64,000 nt of DNA from Lentimicrobiaceae bacterium (GCA_020636745.1 JACJXH010000006.1:124001-188000), one strand, 5' to 3'; counted from the stretch's first letter, positions 6,138 to 15,575 are shown. A program made the numbers and translations. The notes: generated from the sequence alone by a model not told the origin.

Positions 6138-9077
6138 ATGGTAAAGTTTAATGTTTTTAGCAAAATTTTGGCAGTCTCTTTTTTTGCACTTTTCCTGAAT
6201 GGCATTGCCTTTTCGCAGGGTATTAACAATGCAGCAGCTACCTCCTGGGTTGATTCTGTGTTTGCAACTCTTACTCCTGATGATAGAATAGCTCAATTGC
6301 TTATGTTGCGGGCTTATTCGAATCGTGATAGCATTTATGTTGATGAGTTGTCTGATTTGGTTAAGAATGTTAAGATTGGAGGCGTTTGTTTTTTTCAGGG
6401 AGGGCCGGTAAGGCAGGCTATGGTGACCAACCGGCTTCAGTCACTAAGCCGAACACCTTTGTTTATTGCCATTGATGGCGAATGGGGACCGGGCATGAGG
6501 CTCGATAGTGTATCATGGTTTCCTAAACAACTGACCCTGGGTGCCATTCATAGTGATTCCCTGATTTACGAAATGGGGGCCGATATCGCACGCCAGATGA
6601 AGCGACTGGGTGTGCAAATTAACTTTGCACCTGTTGCAGATGTCAATAATAATCCACTTAACCCGGTTATCAATGCCCGTTCCTTTGGTCAGGACAGGGA
6701 AAATGTAGCAGTCAAAGCTTGCTGGTATATGAAAGGAATGCAGGATAATGGACTAATTGCTGTTGCTAAACATTTTCCGGGACACGGCGATACCGGCAAT
6801 GATTCTCATTATACTTTGCCATTGATCAATAAATCATTGGCCGAAATCGATTCAATTGAATTATTTCCGTTTAAATATCTGATAAATAATGGTGTAAAAG
6901 GTGTCATGGTTTCACATCTGGCAGTGCCCGCCCTTGATACTTCTGCCCGGTCTATTGCAACACTCTCCTCACCCATTATAAATGATTTGCTCAGGAATAA
7001 GTTGGGCTTTCAGGGGATGGTTATTACTGATGCTATGGATATGAAAGGTCTTACCAATTTTTCTGATCCGGGAATGGTTGAGGCCGAAGCCTTAAAGGCT
7101 GGAAATGATATTTTGCTTCTTCCAATTGATGCAAGGGTGGCCATTACAAATATCCGCAGAGCTATTGACAGTGGTTATATCTCTCAGTCACTGATTGATG
7201 ATAAGTGTAAAAGAGTGCTAAATTGGAAATATGAATCAGGCTTAGGTGGTAATTGCTTTGTTAATACCAGTAATCTGACAGAAGATTTAAATAGCCCGAA
7301 GGCCTCACTGATTACCCGCAGAGCTAATACTGAGGCCATTACACTTGTTAATGATGCCCGCCATATAATCCCTTTGAAATCACTTGAATCCTGCAAAATT
7401 GCTTCGGTGGTTATTGGTGACACAAGTATTGTCCCTTTTCAGGAGGCATTGTCTGATTATGCTCCGGTAACTCACTTTCATCTTCCGAGAGACCCAGGGA
7501 AAAATGCATGCGACTCAATTTTACGTTTGCTTGAGCCATTTAATCTGGTGATTACTGGATTTGTAAAAACGAGTGATTTGCCTCAGAAAAAATTCGGAAT
7601 ATACGCTCAGGGAATTGCATTTGCCGATTCGCTGTGCAAAATTAAAGAAACCGTGCTTTGTCTTTTTTCAAGTCCTTATGCATTGGCTTCTTTCAGTAAT
7701 ATTGACAACTATGCTGCAACCATTGTTGCCTACCAGGATAATGCTGTTATGCAGAGCCTTACAGCTCAGGCAGTTTTTGGAGGAATAGCTGTTGGAGGCA
7801 GGCTGCCGGTTACTTCAACTGACAAGTTTCCTGTTGGTTCTGGCCTCGACAGAGATCCTGTCAGATTAGCCTTTACCATTCCTGAAGAAGTTGGTATTTC
7901 TTCACACAGCCTGCAGAAAGTAGATTCAATTGTGATGGCCGGTATTGAATCAGGGGCTTTCCCTGGCGCACAGCTTGTGGCTGTGAAGGATGGTAAAGTG
8001 TTTTATCGTAAAGCTTTTGGCAGTTTTACATATGGTTCTGACATCCCGTTGAAAAATGATGATCTTTTTGATTTGGCTTCGCTTACCAAAGTTTTTGCAA
8101 CTACACTTACAGCAATGAAGCTGACAGGAGATGGTTTGATTGACCCCGGCCAAAAGCTTAGCCATTATTTCAAGCCATTGCGAAAAAGCAATAAATCACA
8201 TCTGATTATTCGCGAAATAATGGCTCATCAGGCTGGTTTGCAGCCATATATTCCGTTCTATAAAAAGATTCAAAAAGAAGGATATTCAGATTCATTGTTG
8301 TTCAGAACTGAGCATGGGCCTGATTTTACGCTGAGGGTAGCCCAAAACTTTTACATGAATAAAGATTTTCGCAATACCATCATTGATTCAATTATTAAGT
8401 CTCCGCTTCTGAAAAAGCACGAATATAAATACAGCGATTTAGGCTTTATATTGCTGGCTGAGTCGTTTAAGCAGATAACGTCGCAGGATTTAAATGTTTA
8501 CGTTCAGCAAAATTTTTACAACCGCATGGGTTTGCCCACAATGGGGTATCTTCCCCGGGAAAGGTTTGATCTAAATCGGATTGCACCAACTGAAAATGAC
8601 ACTTTGTTCAGGCATCAGCTGGTTCATGGTGATGTGCACGATCCCACTGCAGCCATGCTGGGCGGCGTTGCAGGTCATGCCGGGTTGTTTTCAGATGCAT
8701 TGGATGTTGCTGTTATAATGCAAATGCTTTTGCAGAAAGGTGTGTATGGCGGAGAAGTATATCTGGATACAGCGGTTGTTGCTGATTTTACAAAAGTGCA
8801 ATTTGCCGGCAATAATAACCGCAGAGGCATGGGTTTTGATAAGCCCGCGCTTATTCCCGGACAACCCGGCCCAACCTGTGATAGCGCCTCGCCTGCCAGT
8901 TTCGGTCACACAGGCTTTACCGGTACCTATGCCTGGGCCGACCCAGTAAACAACCTGATTTATGTGTTTTTGAGCAACCGGGTTTTTCCTGATGCCGGAA
9001 ATAATAAAATTACTCAGATGAATATCAGGACCAGGATTCATGAAGCTATATATGAGGCCATTACTAAAGGTATGTGA
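6138..9077 (+). CDS. GH3 beta-N-acetylhexosaminidase fused to a serine beta-lactamase-like domain
   Basis: A 979-residue exported two-enzyme protein. After a signal peptide (about 1-26), residues 35-365 are a NagZ-type GH3 barrel: KHFPGHGDT at 211-219 followed by NDSHY carries the catalytic Asp-His loop, and Asp298 in VITDAMDM is the expected nucleophile. Residues 400-575 are a GH3 C-terminal alpha/beta domain. Residues 585-979 are a class C beta-lactamase/DD-peptidase-like domain with SLTK (Ser648, Lys651), a YSD motif (Tyr765) and a late HTGFTGT motif replacing KTG. The combination is known in Bacteroidota and suggests peptidoglycan turnover in the periplasm: removal of GlcNAc plus peptide or ester hydrolysis. 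The second activity is not determinable from sequence. Start chosen because the signal peptide begins there. Confidence 0.9.
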   Translation: MVKFNVFSKILAVSFFALFLNGIAFSQGINNAAATSWVDSVFATLTPDDRIAQLLMLRAYSNRDSIYVDELSDLVKNVKIGGVCFFQGGPVRQAMVTNRLQSLSRTPLFIAIDGEWGPGMRLDSVSWFPKQLTLGAIHSDSLIYEMGADIARQMKRLGVQINFAPVADVNNNPLNPVINARSFGQDRENVAVKACWYMKGMQDNGLIAVAKHFPGHGDTGNDSHYTLPLINKSLAEIDSIELFPFKYLINNGVKGVMVSHLAVPALDTSARSIATLSSPIINDLLRNKLGFQGMVITDAMDMKGLTNFSDPGMVEAEALKAGNDILLLPIDARVAITNIRRAIDSGYISQSLIDDKCKRVLNWKYESGLGGNCFVNTSNLTEDLNSPKASLITRRANTEAITLVNDARHIIPLKSLESCKIASVVIGDTSIVPFQEALSDYAPVTHFHLPRDPGKNACDSILRLLEPFNLVITGFVKTSDLPQKKFGIYAQGIAFADSLCKIKETVLCLFSSPYALASFSNIDNYAATIVAYQDNAVMQSLTAQAVFGGIAVGGRLPVTSTDKFPVGSGLDRDPVRLAFTIPEEVGISSHSLQKVDSIVMAGIESGAFPGAQLVAVKDGKVFYRKAFGSFTYGSDIPLKNDDLFDLASLTKVFATTLTAMKLTGDGLIDPGQKLSHYFKPLRKSNKSHLIIREIMAHQAGLQPYIPFYKKIQKEGYSDSLLFRTEHGPDFTLRVAQNFYMNKDFRNTIIDSIIKSPLLKKHEYKYSDLGFILLAESFKQITSQDLNVYVQQNFYNRMGLPTMGYLPRERFDLNRIAPTENDTLFRHQLVHGDVHDPTAAMLGGVAGHAGLFSDALDVAVIMQMLLQKGVYGGEVYLDTAVVADFTKVQFAGNNNRRGMGFDKPALIPGQPGPTCDSASPASFGHTGFTGTYAWADPVNNLIYVFLSNRVFPDAGNNKITQMNIRTRIHEAIYEAITKGM

Positions 9078-9201
9078 CAAAAGCCTGCCTTTACAACCAA
9101 AAAAAAATATTATTTTGGTTGAACACCTTTGATGGTATATTGTTTACGGAGCATTATCTGGTTTCTGAACCTAATTAACACAATATAAAAAAACAAAAAA
9201 A

Positions 9202-9699
9202 ATGGCTAAAATTACATTGGGAGGCAATCCCATCAACACTATCGGAAATTTACCTGTAGTCGGAAGTACTGTTCCTGATTTTAAACTTGTAAAAACAGAT
9301 CTCAGCGAGTTGTCGGCTGATGAACTCAAAGGTAAAAAAGTGGTTTATAACATTTTTCCAAGTTTGGATACTGCTGTTTGTGCTTCATCTGTAAGGCGTT
9401 TTAATTCCGATGCTGGTAAGCTTAATAATACGGTGGTGGTGTGTATTTCCAAGGACCTCCCTTTTGCACACAGTCGCTTTTGCACTACTGAAGGATTAGA
9501 GAATGTTGTTTCTGCCTCTGATTTTCGTACCGGCAGTTTTGGTAAAAGTTTCGGTGTGGAGATAATTGATGGCCCTTTGGCCGGACTTCATTCACGTGCA
9601 GTCGTTGTTGCTGACGAAAACGGAGTGGTTAAGTACGCCGAGCAGGTTCCTGAAATTGCTCAGGAGCCTGATTATGAGAAAGCGTTAAATGCCATCTGA
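9202..9699 (+). CDS. tpx: Thiol peroxidase (Tpx, atypical 2-Cys peroxiredoxin)
   Basis: A 165-residue cytoplasmic peroxiredoxin that reduces peroxides with electrons from thioredoxin. The peroxidatic site reads PSLDTAVC with Cys60 and the conserved Thr57 (PxxxTxxC); the resolving Cys94 is in SRFCTTEG, the Tpx spacing. Length and the N-terminal GNPINTIGNLP and C-terminal EPDYEKAL segments are typical of Tpx. It is a single-gene unit: a 124-bp leader region precedes it and a strong terminator follows. With MsrA, the flavodiiron protein and the rubrerythrin-like genes in this window it forms part of the oxidative-stress defence of the cell. Confidence 0.97.
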   Translation: MAKITLGGNPINTIGNLPVVGSTVPDFKLVKTDLSELSADELKGKKVVYNIFPSLDTAVCASSVRRFNSDAGKLNNTVVVCISKDLPFAHSRFCTTEGLENVVSASDFRTGSFGKSFGVEIIDGPLAGLHSRAVVVADENGVVKYAEQVPEIAQEPDYEKALNAI

Positions 9700-9718
9700 G
9701 ATACGATAAACAGAAACT

Positions 9719-9744
9719 AAAAAGGGCGCTTATGCGCCCTTTTT
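9719..9744. terminator. Bidirectional terminator
   Basis: AAAAAGGGCGC (9719-9729) pairs perfectly with GCGCCCTTTTT (9734-9744) around a TTAT loop. It lies 20 bp after tpx and also serves the convergent beta-propeller gene. Confidence 0.92.
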
Positions 9745-9802
9745 AGTTGAATATAGATTGAGATGTGAATACCATACGTATGTAAACTAAATGAGAATAG
9801 AG

Positions 9803-10654
9803 CTAGTTATACTTGTATGCTGCTACGGAGTTGTGAAAAAATGTTGGCACAAATAAAATCATCCTGGTCCTGTCAAAGCCAATATCTGCAGCATTTATTT
9901 TAAGAGGAGTTGTATCGAGTATAAGCTTCTTCTCTGAACCGGGTTGGGCAAAGTAGATATGACCAGCCCAGTCAGAAAACAGATAGGTTTCAATACCAAT
10001 TGCTTCTATGCCGTCAATTCCCCCTGTATTTTCAATAAATGAGCTTACCTCAAGTGTCTGCAGATTTAATGCTGCTATTCTGTTTTGCTGTCCGCAAAGC
10101 AAAAGACCTTTCTCAAGAAACAGTCCATTGCTGGCTTTAACTTCTGGCGAGTCGGTGAGAATCTGAAGTTTATGATCTTGTAATTTAAATATACAATCTC
10201 CTTTGCTGTCCGAAACATATACAATGCCATCGCTGCTAACTGCAATATCATTCAGGTTAATGGCTCGCGGGTGTGTGTAACGATTCGCGATAATTCCTGT
10301 TTCCAGACTAATTTCAACAACTTCATCTATGTTTGTTACATATAATTTGCCATGGGTTATGCCCATCCCTTTAGGTGCACTTAATCCTGTAGCCCATTGG
10401 TTATTGATGGTTTTTCCGTCGACACTTAATTTGGCAATATACCCGTTTTCATCTTTTGACCATGGATTATGATTAACACAGGAAACGTATAGTACATTTT
10501 CATGTGCATCATACAGCACAGATTCAGGTGTTAACAAATTGTCACTGGCTTCCCATAATTTTGTGATGGCAGTGTCCTGAAATGATGATTGGGCCGAAAC
10601 CAGTGAAGCTGATACAAGAAGTATAGCTGTAAAAGTGATGAATATGTTTTTCAT
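9803..10654 (-). CDS. Secreted SMP-30/NHL-like beta-propeller protein
   Basis: A 283-residue protein with a signal peptide (about 1-21, ending VSAQ). The mature chain has the repeated pattern of a six-bladed propeller: TPESVLYDAHENVLYVS, GLSAPKGMGITHGKLYVTN, LNDIAVSSDGIVYVSD, NGLFLEKGLLLCG, DGIEAIG, INAADIGFD. This is the SMP-30/gluconolactonase/NHL fold. The Glu, Asn and Asp positions that bind metal in the enzyme members (Glu44 of PESV, Asn in ASNGL, Asp in GIDGI) are at least partly present, so a periplasmic lactonase or a binding protein are both possible. The gene stands alone, convergent with tpx. Substrate unknown. Confidence 0.72.
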   Translation of the reverse strand: MKNIFITFTAILLVSASLVSAQSSFQDTAITKLWEASDNLLTPESVLYDAHENVLYVSCVNHNPWSKDENGYIAKLSVDGKTINNQWATGLSAPKGMGITHGKLYVTNIDEVVEISLETGIIANRYTHPRAINLNDIAVSSDGIVYVSDSKGDCIFKLQDHKLQILTDSPEVKASNGLFLEKGLLLCGQQNRIAALNLQTLEVSSFIENTGGIDGIEAIGIETYLFSDWAGHIYFAQPGSEKKLILDTTPLKINAADIGFDRTRMILFVPTFFHNSVAAYKYN

Positions 10655-10791
10655 TGTTAAAAAAATAAAATGGTTTGTGGATAGTACGGTTTGATATTCA
10701 ATTAATTAAACAGTTGGCCATTTGAAAGGTTTAGTAGTTATTTAGTTTGTTTAAAGTTTTGAAAAATTATGCCAGGATAACAAAAAAGAAT

Positions 10792-10799
10792 TATCTTTG
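10792..10799 (+). promoter_or_regulatory. -7 element of the tRNA-Leu promoter
   Basis: TATCTTTG matches TAnnTTTG exactly and ends 10 bp before the first base of the tRNA. No TTTG at the standard spacing is visible. Confidence 0.65.
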
Positions 10800-10809
10800 C
10801 GCCTCCTTA

Positions 10810-10891
10810 GCGGATGTGGCGTAATTGGTAGCCGCGCCAGACTTAGGATCTGGTGCCGAGAGGCGTGGGGGTTCGAGTCCCTTCATCCGCA
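10810..10891 (+). tRNA. tRNA-Leu (anticodon UAG)
   Basis: The acceptor arms GCGGATG (10810-10816) and CATCCGC (10884-10890) pair fully, with discriminator A at 10891. The anticodon stem CCAGA/TCTGG encloses the loop CTTAGGA with anticodon TAG at 10844-10846, reading CUN leucine codons. A long variable arm (TGCCGAGAGGCG region) marks a class II tRNA, and GGTTCGAGTCC gives the T arm. The 3' CCA is not encoded. A terminator follows directly. Confidence 0.96.
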
Positions 10892-10892
10892 C

Positions 10893-10920
10893 AAAAAAAA
10901 CCGCTTTTGCGGTTTTTTTT
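10893..10920 (+). terminator. Terminator after tRNA-Leu
   Basis: A run of A plus CCGC (10893-10904), loop TTTT, and GCGG plus eight T (10909-10920). The A-run makes it work in both directions, so it also lies behind the convergent msrA. Confidence 0.9.
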
Positions 10921-10942
10921 ATGTCTGGTCCAAATGGATTAG

Positions 10943-11590
10943 TTATTGCTTTGAAAATCTGTCTCCAAATACTTTTTGAAACTTATCTAATTTCGGGCCT
11001 ATTACAAATCTGCAATATGGTGCCTGCTTATTGTTGTTGTAATAGTTTTGATGGTAATCTTCGGCTTTGTAAAAAGCTGTAAATGGGCTGATTTCAGTTA
11101 CCAGTGGTTTTTCCCAGGCTCCACTTTTATTGAGTTTTTCTTTGTATTCTTCTGCCAGCTTTTTCTGGTTTGTATTATGGTAGAATATCACTGAGCGGTA
11201 TTGGGTGCCTATGTCAGCACCTTGCTGGTTTAGTGTGGTAGGGTCGTGTGTTTTCCAGAAAACTTCAAGTAATTCGGTAAAAGATATGATATCCGGATTA
11301 TAAATAATCTGGGTAACCTCAGCATGCCCGGTAGCGCCTGAACTTACCTGTTCATAGGTAGGGTTAGCACGTTTACCTCCTGAATATCCTGATTCTACTT
11401 GTATGACTCCTTTAAGTTGAAGAAAAATAGCTTCAGTACACCAAAAACAGCCAGCGCCAAAAGTAGCGGTGTCAGTTGCAATTTGTGGATTCATAGTACG
11501 GATGTTATTATGTGTGCTTTCAGAAGTGCAGCCTGTCTGTATCTGAAAAATTGATGCGAGAATCAGAATGAAAATGGTGGATGATTTCAT
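10943..11590 (-). CDS. msrA: Peptide-methionine (S)-S-oxide reductase MsrA, lipoprotein
   Basis: A 215-residue MsrA that reduces methionine-S-sulfoxide in proteins. The catalytic motif GCFWC is at 47-51 (Cys48 nucleophile); further MsrA signatures are ESGYSGGK, HAEVTQIIYNP, QYRSVIFYH and EDYHQNYY, and a C-terminal cysteine (APYC, about 197) may be the recycling thiol. Unlike the cytosolic enzyme it begins with an SPII signal and lipobox QTGC (Cys21), so it is anchored in an envelope membrane and would repair periplasmic proteins. It is convergent with tRNA-Leu, and lies 172 bp downstream of the PAS sensor gene. Confidence 0.95.
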   Translation of the reverse strand: MKSSTIFILILASIFQIQTGCTSESTHNNIRTMNPQIATDTATFGAGCFWCTEAIFLQLKGVIQVESGYSGGKRANPTYEQVSSGATGHAEVTQIIYNPDIISFTELLEVFWKTHDPTTLNQQGADIGTQYRSVIFYHNTNQKKLAEEYKEKLNKSGAWEKPLVTEISPFTAFYKAEDYHQNYYNNNKQAPYCRFVIGPKLDKFQKVFGDRFSKQ

Positions 11591-11762
11591 TTTGTTTCTT
11601 CATTAAACATAAAATATTGCAGGGTGTTCAAAAACTATGCCCTGAAATGATGAATGTTTCGCAAGCATTAACAGGATGAAAGCACATATATTGAGGTAAA
11701 TTTCAGGGTGTTTTGCAGGTTTTTTCCTTTAATAAGGTCTGAAATTTAAATAAAGAATTAGA

Positions 11763-13106
11763 TTAATGACCTTTTCTTACGATATACAAATGCCCCAGAA
11801 GCGCTCCGTAATTATCATATAAGCATGAGATACTTAAATCAACCATGATTTCGCTGCCATCAGGAATCTCCTGTTTGAGCTTACCCTGCCAAACCCCATT
11901 TGTTTTCAATTCGTTTAAATGGATTTCTTCGTCGTTGGGTTTGGCCCAAAGGTTGCGGATGAGTACAGCGGCTATTTTTGAAACAGCATGCTCTTCTTTG
12001 GTCAGGTATAAGCTTTCGGCTGATTTATTCCAGTAAGTAATTATGCCCTTATGGTCAGTAGCATAAACTGCTTCGTTGATTTTTGAAAGGATGGCCGCAT
12101 GAAAAGTATTCATGTGATCGTCATTTCGTTGATGAATCATATCCGACAGCATTCTCTCCTGACTAAATATATTTATAATCATGCTTTGCAATGTCTTGAT
12201 ATCAGGGTCGTTATCGTTTATTGCTTTAATATATTCGGGGTCTTTGTTCTTTAGTGCCAGCGAAATGTATCTGATGGGCAGAATGTAATACCTGTTTAAA
12301 TACAATCCAATAAAAATGGTAAATACGAAAATGCTTACCATCATGCCTATCAGCAGCAAAAACTGATGACCTGATAATACCTTCATTAATTCTGGCTGTG
12401 TTTGAAGTTCTACGGTTGCTACAGCTTCATTGTCCCAGCCGTATAAAGGTAAGTCAGATGTATAAATTGATGTTTTTTTATTGATAACTGACTGGGCCGG
12501 TTGGGCTTCCTTTTTTATTTCAACCGTGCCGGGTTCATGCAATATGAGGTTTTTAGAGTATTCCTCATTTATGTACCTGCCTGCAAATAGCCAGCCTGGT
12601 GATGTTCCGGCTTTCTCCTGATTGGATAAAGCAACTTTTATTGCAGAAATGGCAAAAAGAGAATCATTGTCCCATATAAAATATCTGGTGATTTTGCCAT
12701 CGCCAAGTGACTTGTGAAATATACTTGTATCTGATGGCAGTAAGTGCGTTTTCCGATGGTTATTATTGCAAAAAATTTTTGAAGGCTTGATGTTGGCATC
12801 AGTGACTATCAGAAATTGTAATCCAGTAGCATTTAGTTGATGTTGAATGCTGGTGATATCGTTTTCTTCGTTTGCGGCTTCAGACAATATCGTTTTGTTT
12901 GATGCAAATTGACAAACCGCGTGATCGGTTGAATTTTCATTAATAATGATTTGACTTTGCAACTGGTTTAACTGAGTTTCAGCATATGTTCTTTTAATCC
13001 GTTCTACGGATGCACTGAAATACAGTTGAAGAAAAATAATGAAACCTATACTTACAAACGCAATAATTGAGATAAGTACAACAATCTTGTTTCTTAGAAA
13101 TTTCAT
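11763..13106 (-). CDS. Membrane-bound PAS sensor without output domain
   Basis: A 447-residue protein: TM helix at about 8-31, an extracytoplasmic sensor of about 210 residues with a CHASE4/dCache-like look (TAETQLNQLQ, then FASNKTI), a second TM helix (about 246-268), a short HAMP-like linker (YYILPIRYISLALKN) and one cytoplasmic PAS domain at about 335-445 (ILSKINEAVYATDHKGIITYWNKSAESLY). The protein stops exactly where a PAS domain ends, with no histidine kinase, cyclase or other output. The 172 bp between it and msrA contain no continuation in any frame, so this is not an obvious frameshift. It may signal through a partner protein or be the remnant of a longer kinase. Confidence 0.8.
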   Translation of the reverse strand: MKFLRNKIVVLISIIAFVSIGFIIFLQLYFSASVERIKRTYAETQLNQLQSQIIINENSTDHAVCQFASNKTILSEAANEENDITSIQHQLNATGLQFLIVTDANIKPSKIFCNNNHRKTHLLPSDTSIFHKSLGDGKITRYFIWDNDSLFAISAIKVALSNQEKAGTSPGWLFAGRYINEEYSKNLILHEPGTVEIKKEAQPAQSVINKKTSIYTSDLPLYGWDNEAVATVELQTQPELMKVLSGHQFLLLIGMMVSIFVFTIFIGLYLNRYYILPIRYISLALKNKDPEYIKAINDNDPDIKTLQSMIINIFSQERMLSDMIHQRNDDHMNTFHAAILSKINEAVYATDHKGIITYWNKSAESLYLTKEEHAVSKIAAVLIRNLWAKPNDEEIHLNELKTNGVWQGKLKQEIPDGSEIMVDLSISCLYDNYGALLGHLYIVRKGH

Positions 13107-13550
13107 AGATTCCTTTATTATTATGGGGTAGATTGGTTAGCTCAAGCCCGGTAGTAATTTCCCGGATGAAATCTTTTATGAGTTAATCTTATTTTTTATG
13201 AATTGTAACAGCTGATTTAATTCTTTTTTTTGCCAGATGCTTTTTTGTTTTTTTTAAGTTGATGTGATTTGTTTGACGAAGATTTTATTGAGTCATGATG
13301 TTTATTTTCAAAAGCTCTGATATTGTATTAAATGTAATTGTATCTTAGAGGATGGGGTTGTGACGCCTGCTATATTTTCCATTGTGTTTTTAAATTTTGT
13401 TGCTGTTTTATTATTTAATTTTGTGTGGCAGCCTGCCAGCCTGAATTCAAGCAACTGATTACATTTGATTAAATTACCTATTAATATTGAACAATCTGTT
13501 TGCTCTTTCACTTAAACAGGCACTAGAATATCCAGCTAAAAACAGGGACA
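13107..13550. other. 444-bp AT-rich intergenic region
   Basis: It separates the PAS sensor (minus) from the protease (plus). A 67-codon minus-strand frame at 13308-13511 has no signal, start context or family resemblance and is not called. T-rich tracts lie at 13190-13300. I see no RNA gene and no clear TAnnTTTG promoter. Confidence 0.4.
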
Positions 13551-15464
13551 ATGATTTCAAAATTCAAATATATATTGAAGCTCTATTTGCTTGCTCTTAT
13601 TGCGTTGTTGTTATCCTCTGATGCTTTTTCCCAGCTCAGCTCAGGAGGTACGCCATTGCTCTTTGCCAACCCTGGTTTGTTCCGGAATGAAAGTATTGTC
13701 AGGCTCGAACACCCCGACGCCCAAATGCTTGAGTTGGAAGATTATAAAAATGAATCATCTGGCTTTCCCGAAAGAATGGGCGTTACTATTCCTGTAAATC
13801 TGAACCCTTCAACTTCAGGCCAGGTTTCCAGTTTGGTTGATGGAAGTAAGATATGGACAACTGTCATTTCAGTCGAAGGAGCAGTTGGTTTGGGTTTGTA
13901 TTTCAGCGATTTTAAACTTCCAGCTGGTGCCCGTTTGTTTATTTTTTCACAGGATAAAAAGCAAGTTATTGGAGCCTTTACGGAAAAGAACAATAAACCT
14001 GACGGGCTTTTTTCGACTGAAATTATTAAGGGAGAAAATATTACTCTTGAATATTTTGAACCGAATGGCTCATTTAGCTCTTCTCCTTTTACCATCAGCG
14101 AAGTGCTTTATGTTTATAAACCAATGTATTTTGCCGGCGAACGCAATTTAAAGGGTAGCAATTCAGGTTCATGTGAAGTAAACATGGCTTGTAGTGAAGG
14201 CGACAACTGGCGAAAACAGGGCAAAAGTGTTGTAAGAATTCAGATTAAAAACGGGAATGCTGCATATTGGTGCACAGGAACCATCATCAATAATACCGCA
14301 GGTGATTTTTCCCCGCTTGTTTTAACAGCCGACCATTGTGCCCGCTCCTTCTCAGAAACCTACGCCACTCCTTCTGATGTTGCCCAATGGATTTTTTACT
14401 TTTTGTATGAAACACAATCCTGCGATGATGAAACCGTAGAGGCTTCAAAAAGTCTCACAGGTGCTGTTAAACTGGCAAGTAGTTCTCCAAATGGCAACGA
14501 TGGAAGTGATTTTTACCTTGTTACCTTAAATGAACCCATACCAGCCAGCTATGAGCCATTTTACGCCGGATGGAGCAGAACCGGTGAAATGAGCCCGGCC
14601 GGTGTGGGTATTCATCATCCTGCAGGCGATGTTAAGAAAATCTCAACTTATACAGCTCCTTTAACATCAAGTGAATGGGGTGACGTTGCGGGAACGCATT
14701 TCAGAGTTGTTTGGAGTGCAACGGAAAATGGCCATGGAGTTACCGAAGGTGGCTCATCAGGCTCTCCAGTTTTTGATAACATGGGCAGATTGATAGGGCA
14801 ACTAACCGGAGGTGAGTCGGGGTGCTCAAATCTCACCGGCCCTGATTATTACGGAAAACTGGCATTCTCGTGGGAATCAAACGGTATCGCAGATTCGGTC
14901 AGGCTTAAACCCTGGCTCGATCCGTTAAATACAGGTTTAACCAGTATCAACGGCTCATTTAATTCAAATATGGCTTTGGCCAGATTTAAAGCTGATACAG
15001 CCATTATCCTTGTTGGAACTACATTAGATTTTTTTGACCAGTCAACGGGCAACCCTTCGCTTTGGAACTGGTATTTTGAAGGCGGCGAACCCCGTACTTC
15101 AAATATGCAACATCCCAAAGGAGTGGCTTATAATCAAACAGGCCTCTTCGATGTAAAACTTAAAGTTACCAATGCTTTTGGCGCTGACAGCTTGTTGCGC
15201 GAAAATTATATTAAAGTTGTGCCTCGTATTTACCCAAATCCGACGCAGGGTGAATTTTTTGTAATGATGGGTGACGAATCAGATGAGTCAACCCGGATTA
15301 GTATTGCAGATACACAAGGTAGAATTGTTTATGAAAGTCCTGCAGGAGTGCCTGCTCAGCCATTTTACAGGCTGAATATGTCAGCATTAAAGGCGGGCTT
15401 TTACCTGGTAACAATACAAAATCGGTTTTTTACTGAATCTGCGAGGTTGTTATTGGTTCATTAA
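13551..15464 (+). CDS. Secreted trypsin-like serine protease with PKD and T9SS tail
   Basis: A 637-residue protein. After a signal peptide (about 1-27) come a beta-rich pro-region (to about 205) and an S1-family protease domain with the full triad: His262 in LTADHC, Asp320 in NDGSDFYLV and Ser403 in GGSSGSP. The DHC and SSGSP contexts and the cysteine placement resemble bacterial lysyl endopeptidase. A PKD domain (about 477-557, with FFDQSTGNPSLWNWYFEGG) and a type A T9SS sorting domain (560-637, starting YPNPTQGEFF) follow. It should be exported through T9SS to the surface or medium, where it degrades protein. It is a single-gene unit convergent with the CBM-repeat lipoprotein gene. Confidence 0.93.
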   Translation: MISKFKYILKLYLLALIALLLSSDAFSQLSSGGTPLLFANPGLFRNESIVRLEHPDAQMLELEDYKNESSGFPERMGVTIPVNLNPSTSGQVSSLVDGSKIWTTVISVEGAVGLGLYFSDFKLPAGARLFIFSQDKKQVIGAFTEKNNKPDGLFSTEIIKGENITLEYFEPNGSFSSSPFTISEVLYVYKPMYFAGERNLKGSNSGSCEVNMACSEGDNWRKQGKSVVRIQIKNGNAAYWCTGTIINNTAGDFSPLVLTADHCARSFSETYATPSDVAQWIFYFLYETQSCDDETVEASKSLTGAVKLASSSPNGNDGSDFYLVTLNEPIPASYEPFYAGWSRTGEMSPAGVGIHHPAGDVKKISTYTAPLTSSEWGDVAGTHFRVVWSATENGHGVTEGGSSGSPVFDNMGRLIGQLTGGESGCSNLTGPDYYGKLAFSWESNGIADSVRLKPWLDPLNTGLTSINGSFNSNMALARFKADTAIILVGTTLDFFDQSTGNPSLWNWYFEGGEPRTSNMQHPKGVAYNQTGLFDVKLKVTNAFGADSLLRENYIKVVPRIYPNPTQGEFFVMMGDESDESTRISIADTQGRIVYESPAGVPAQPFYRLNMSALKAGFYLVTIQNRFFTESARLLLVH

Positions 15465-15575
15465 CAGGTGACTTTTGTGCCTGTGCTGGCTGGCTTTGGC
15501 TTGTTGTGTGTAAACGCATTTTGAGAATGTGTACAACTGAATGCTCATCCTTTTGATGGCAGTAACTTTGCGCAC

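Noticed and set aside
9078..9201. Promoter of tpx
   Set aside because: TA- and TTTG-containing strings are present (near 9130-9150), but none fits both elements at the right spacing, so it is not listed.
13308..13511. Small minus-strand open frame upstream of the protease gene
   Set aside because: Nothing recognisable; composition like intergenic DNA.
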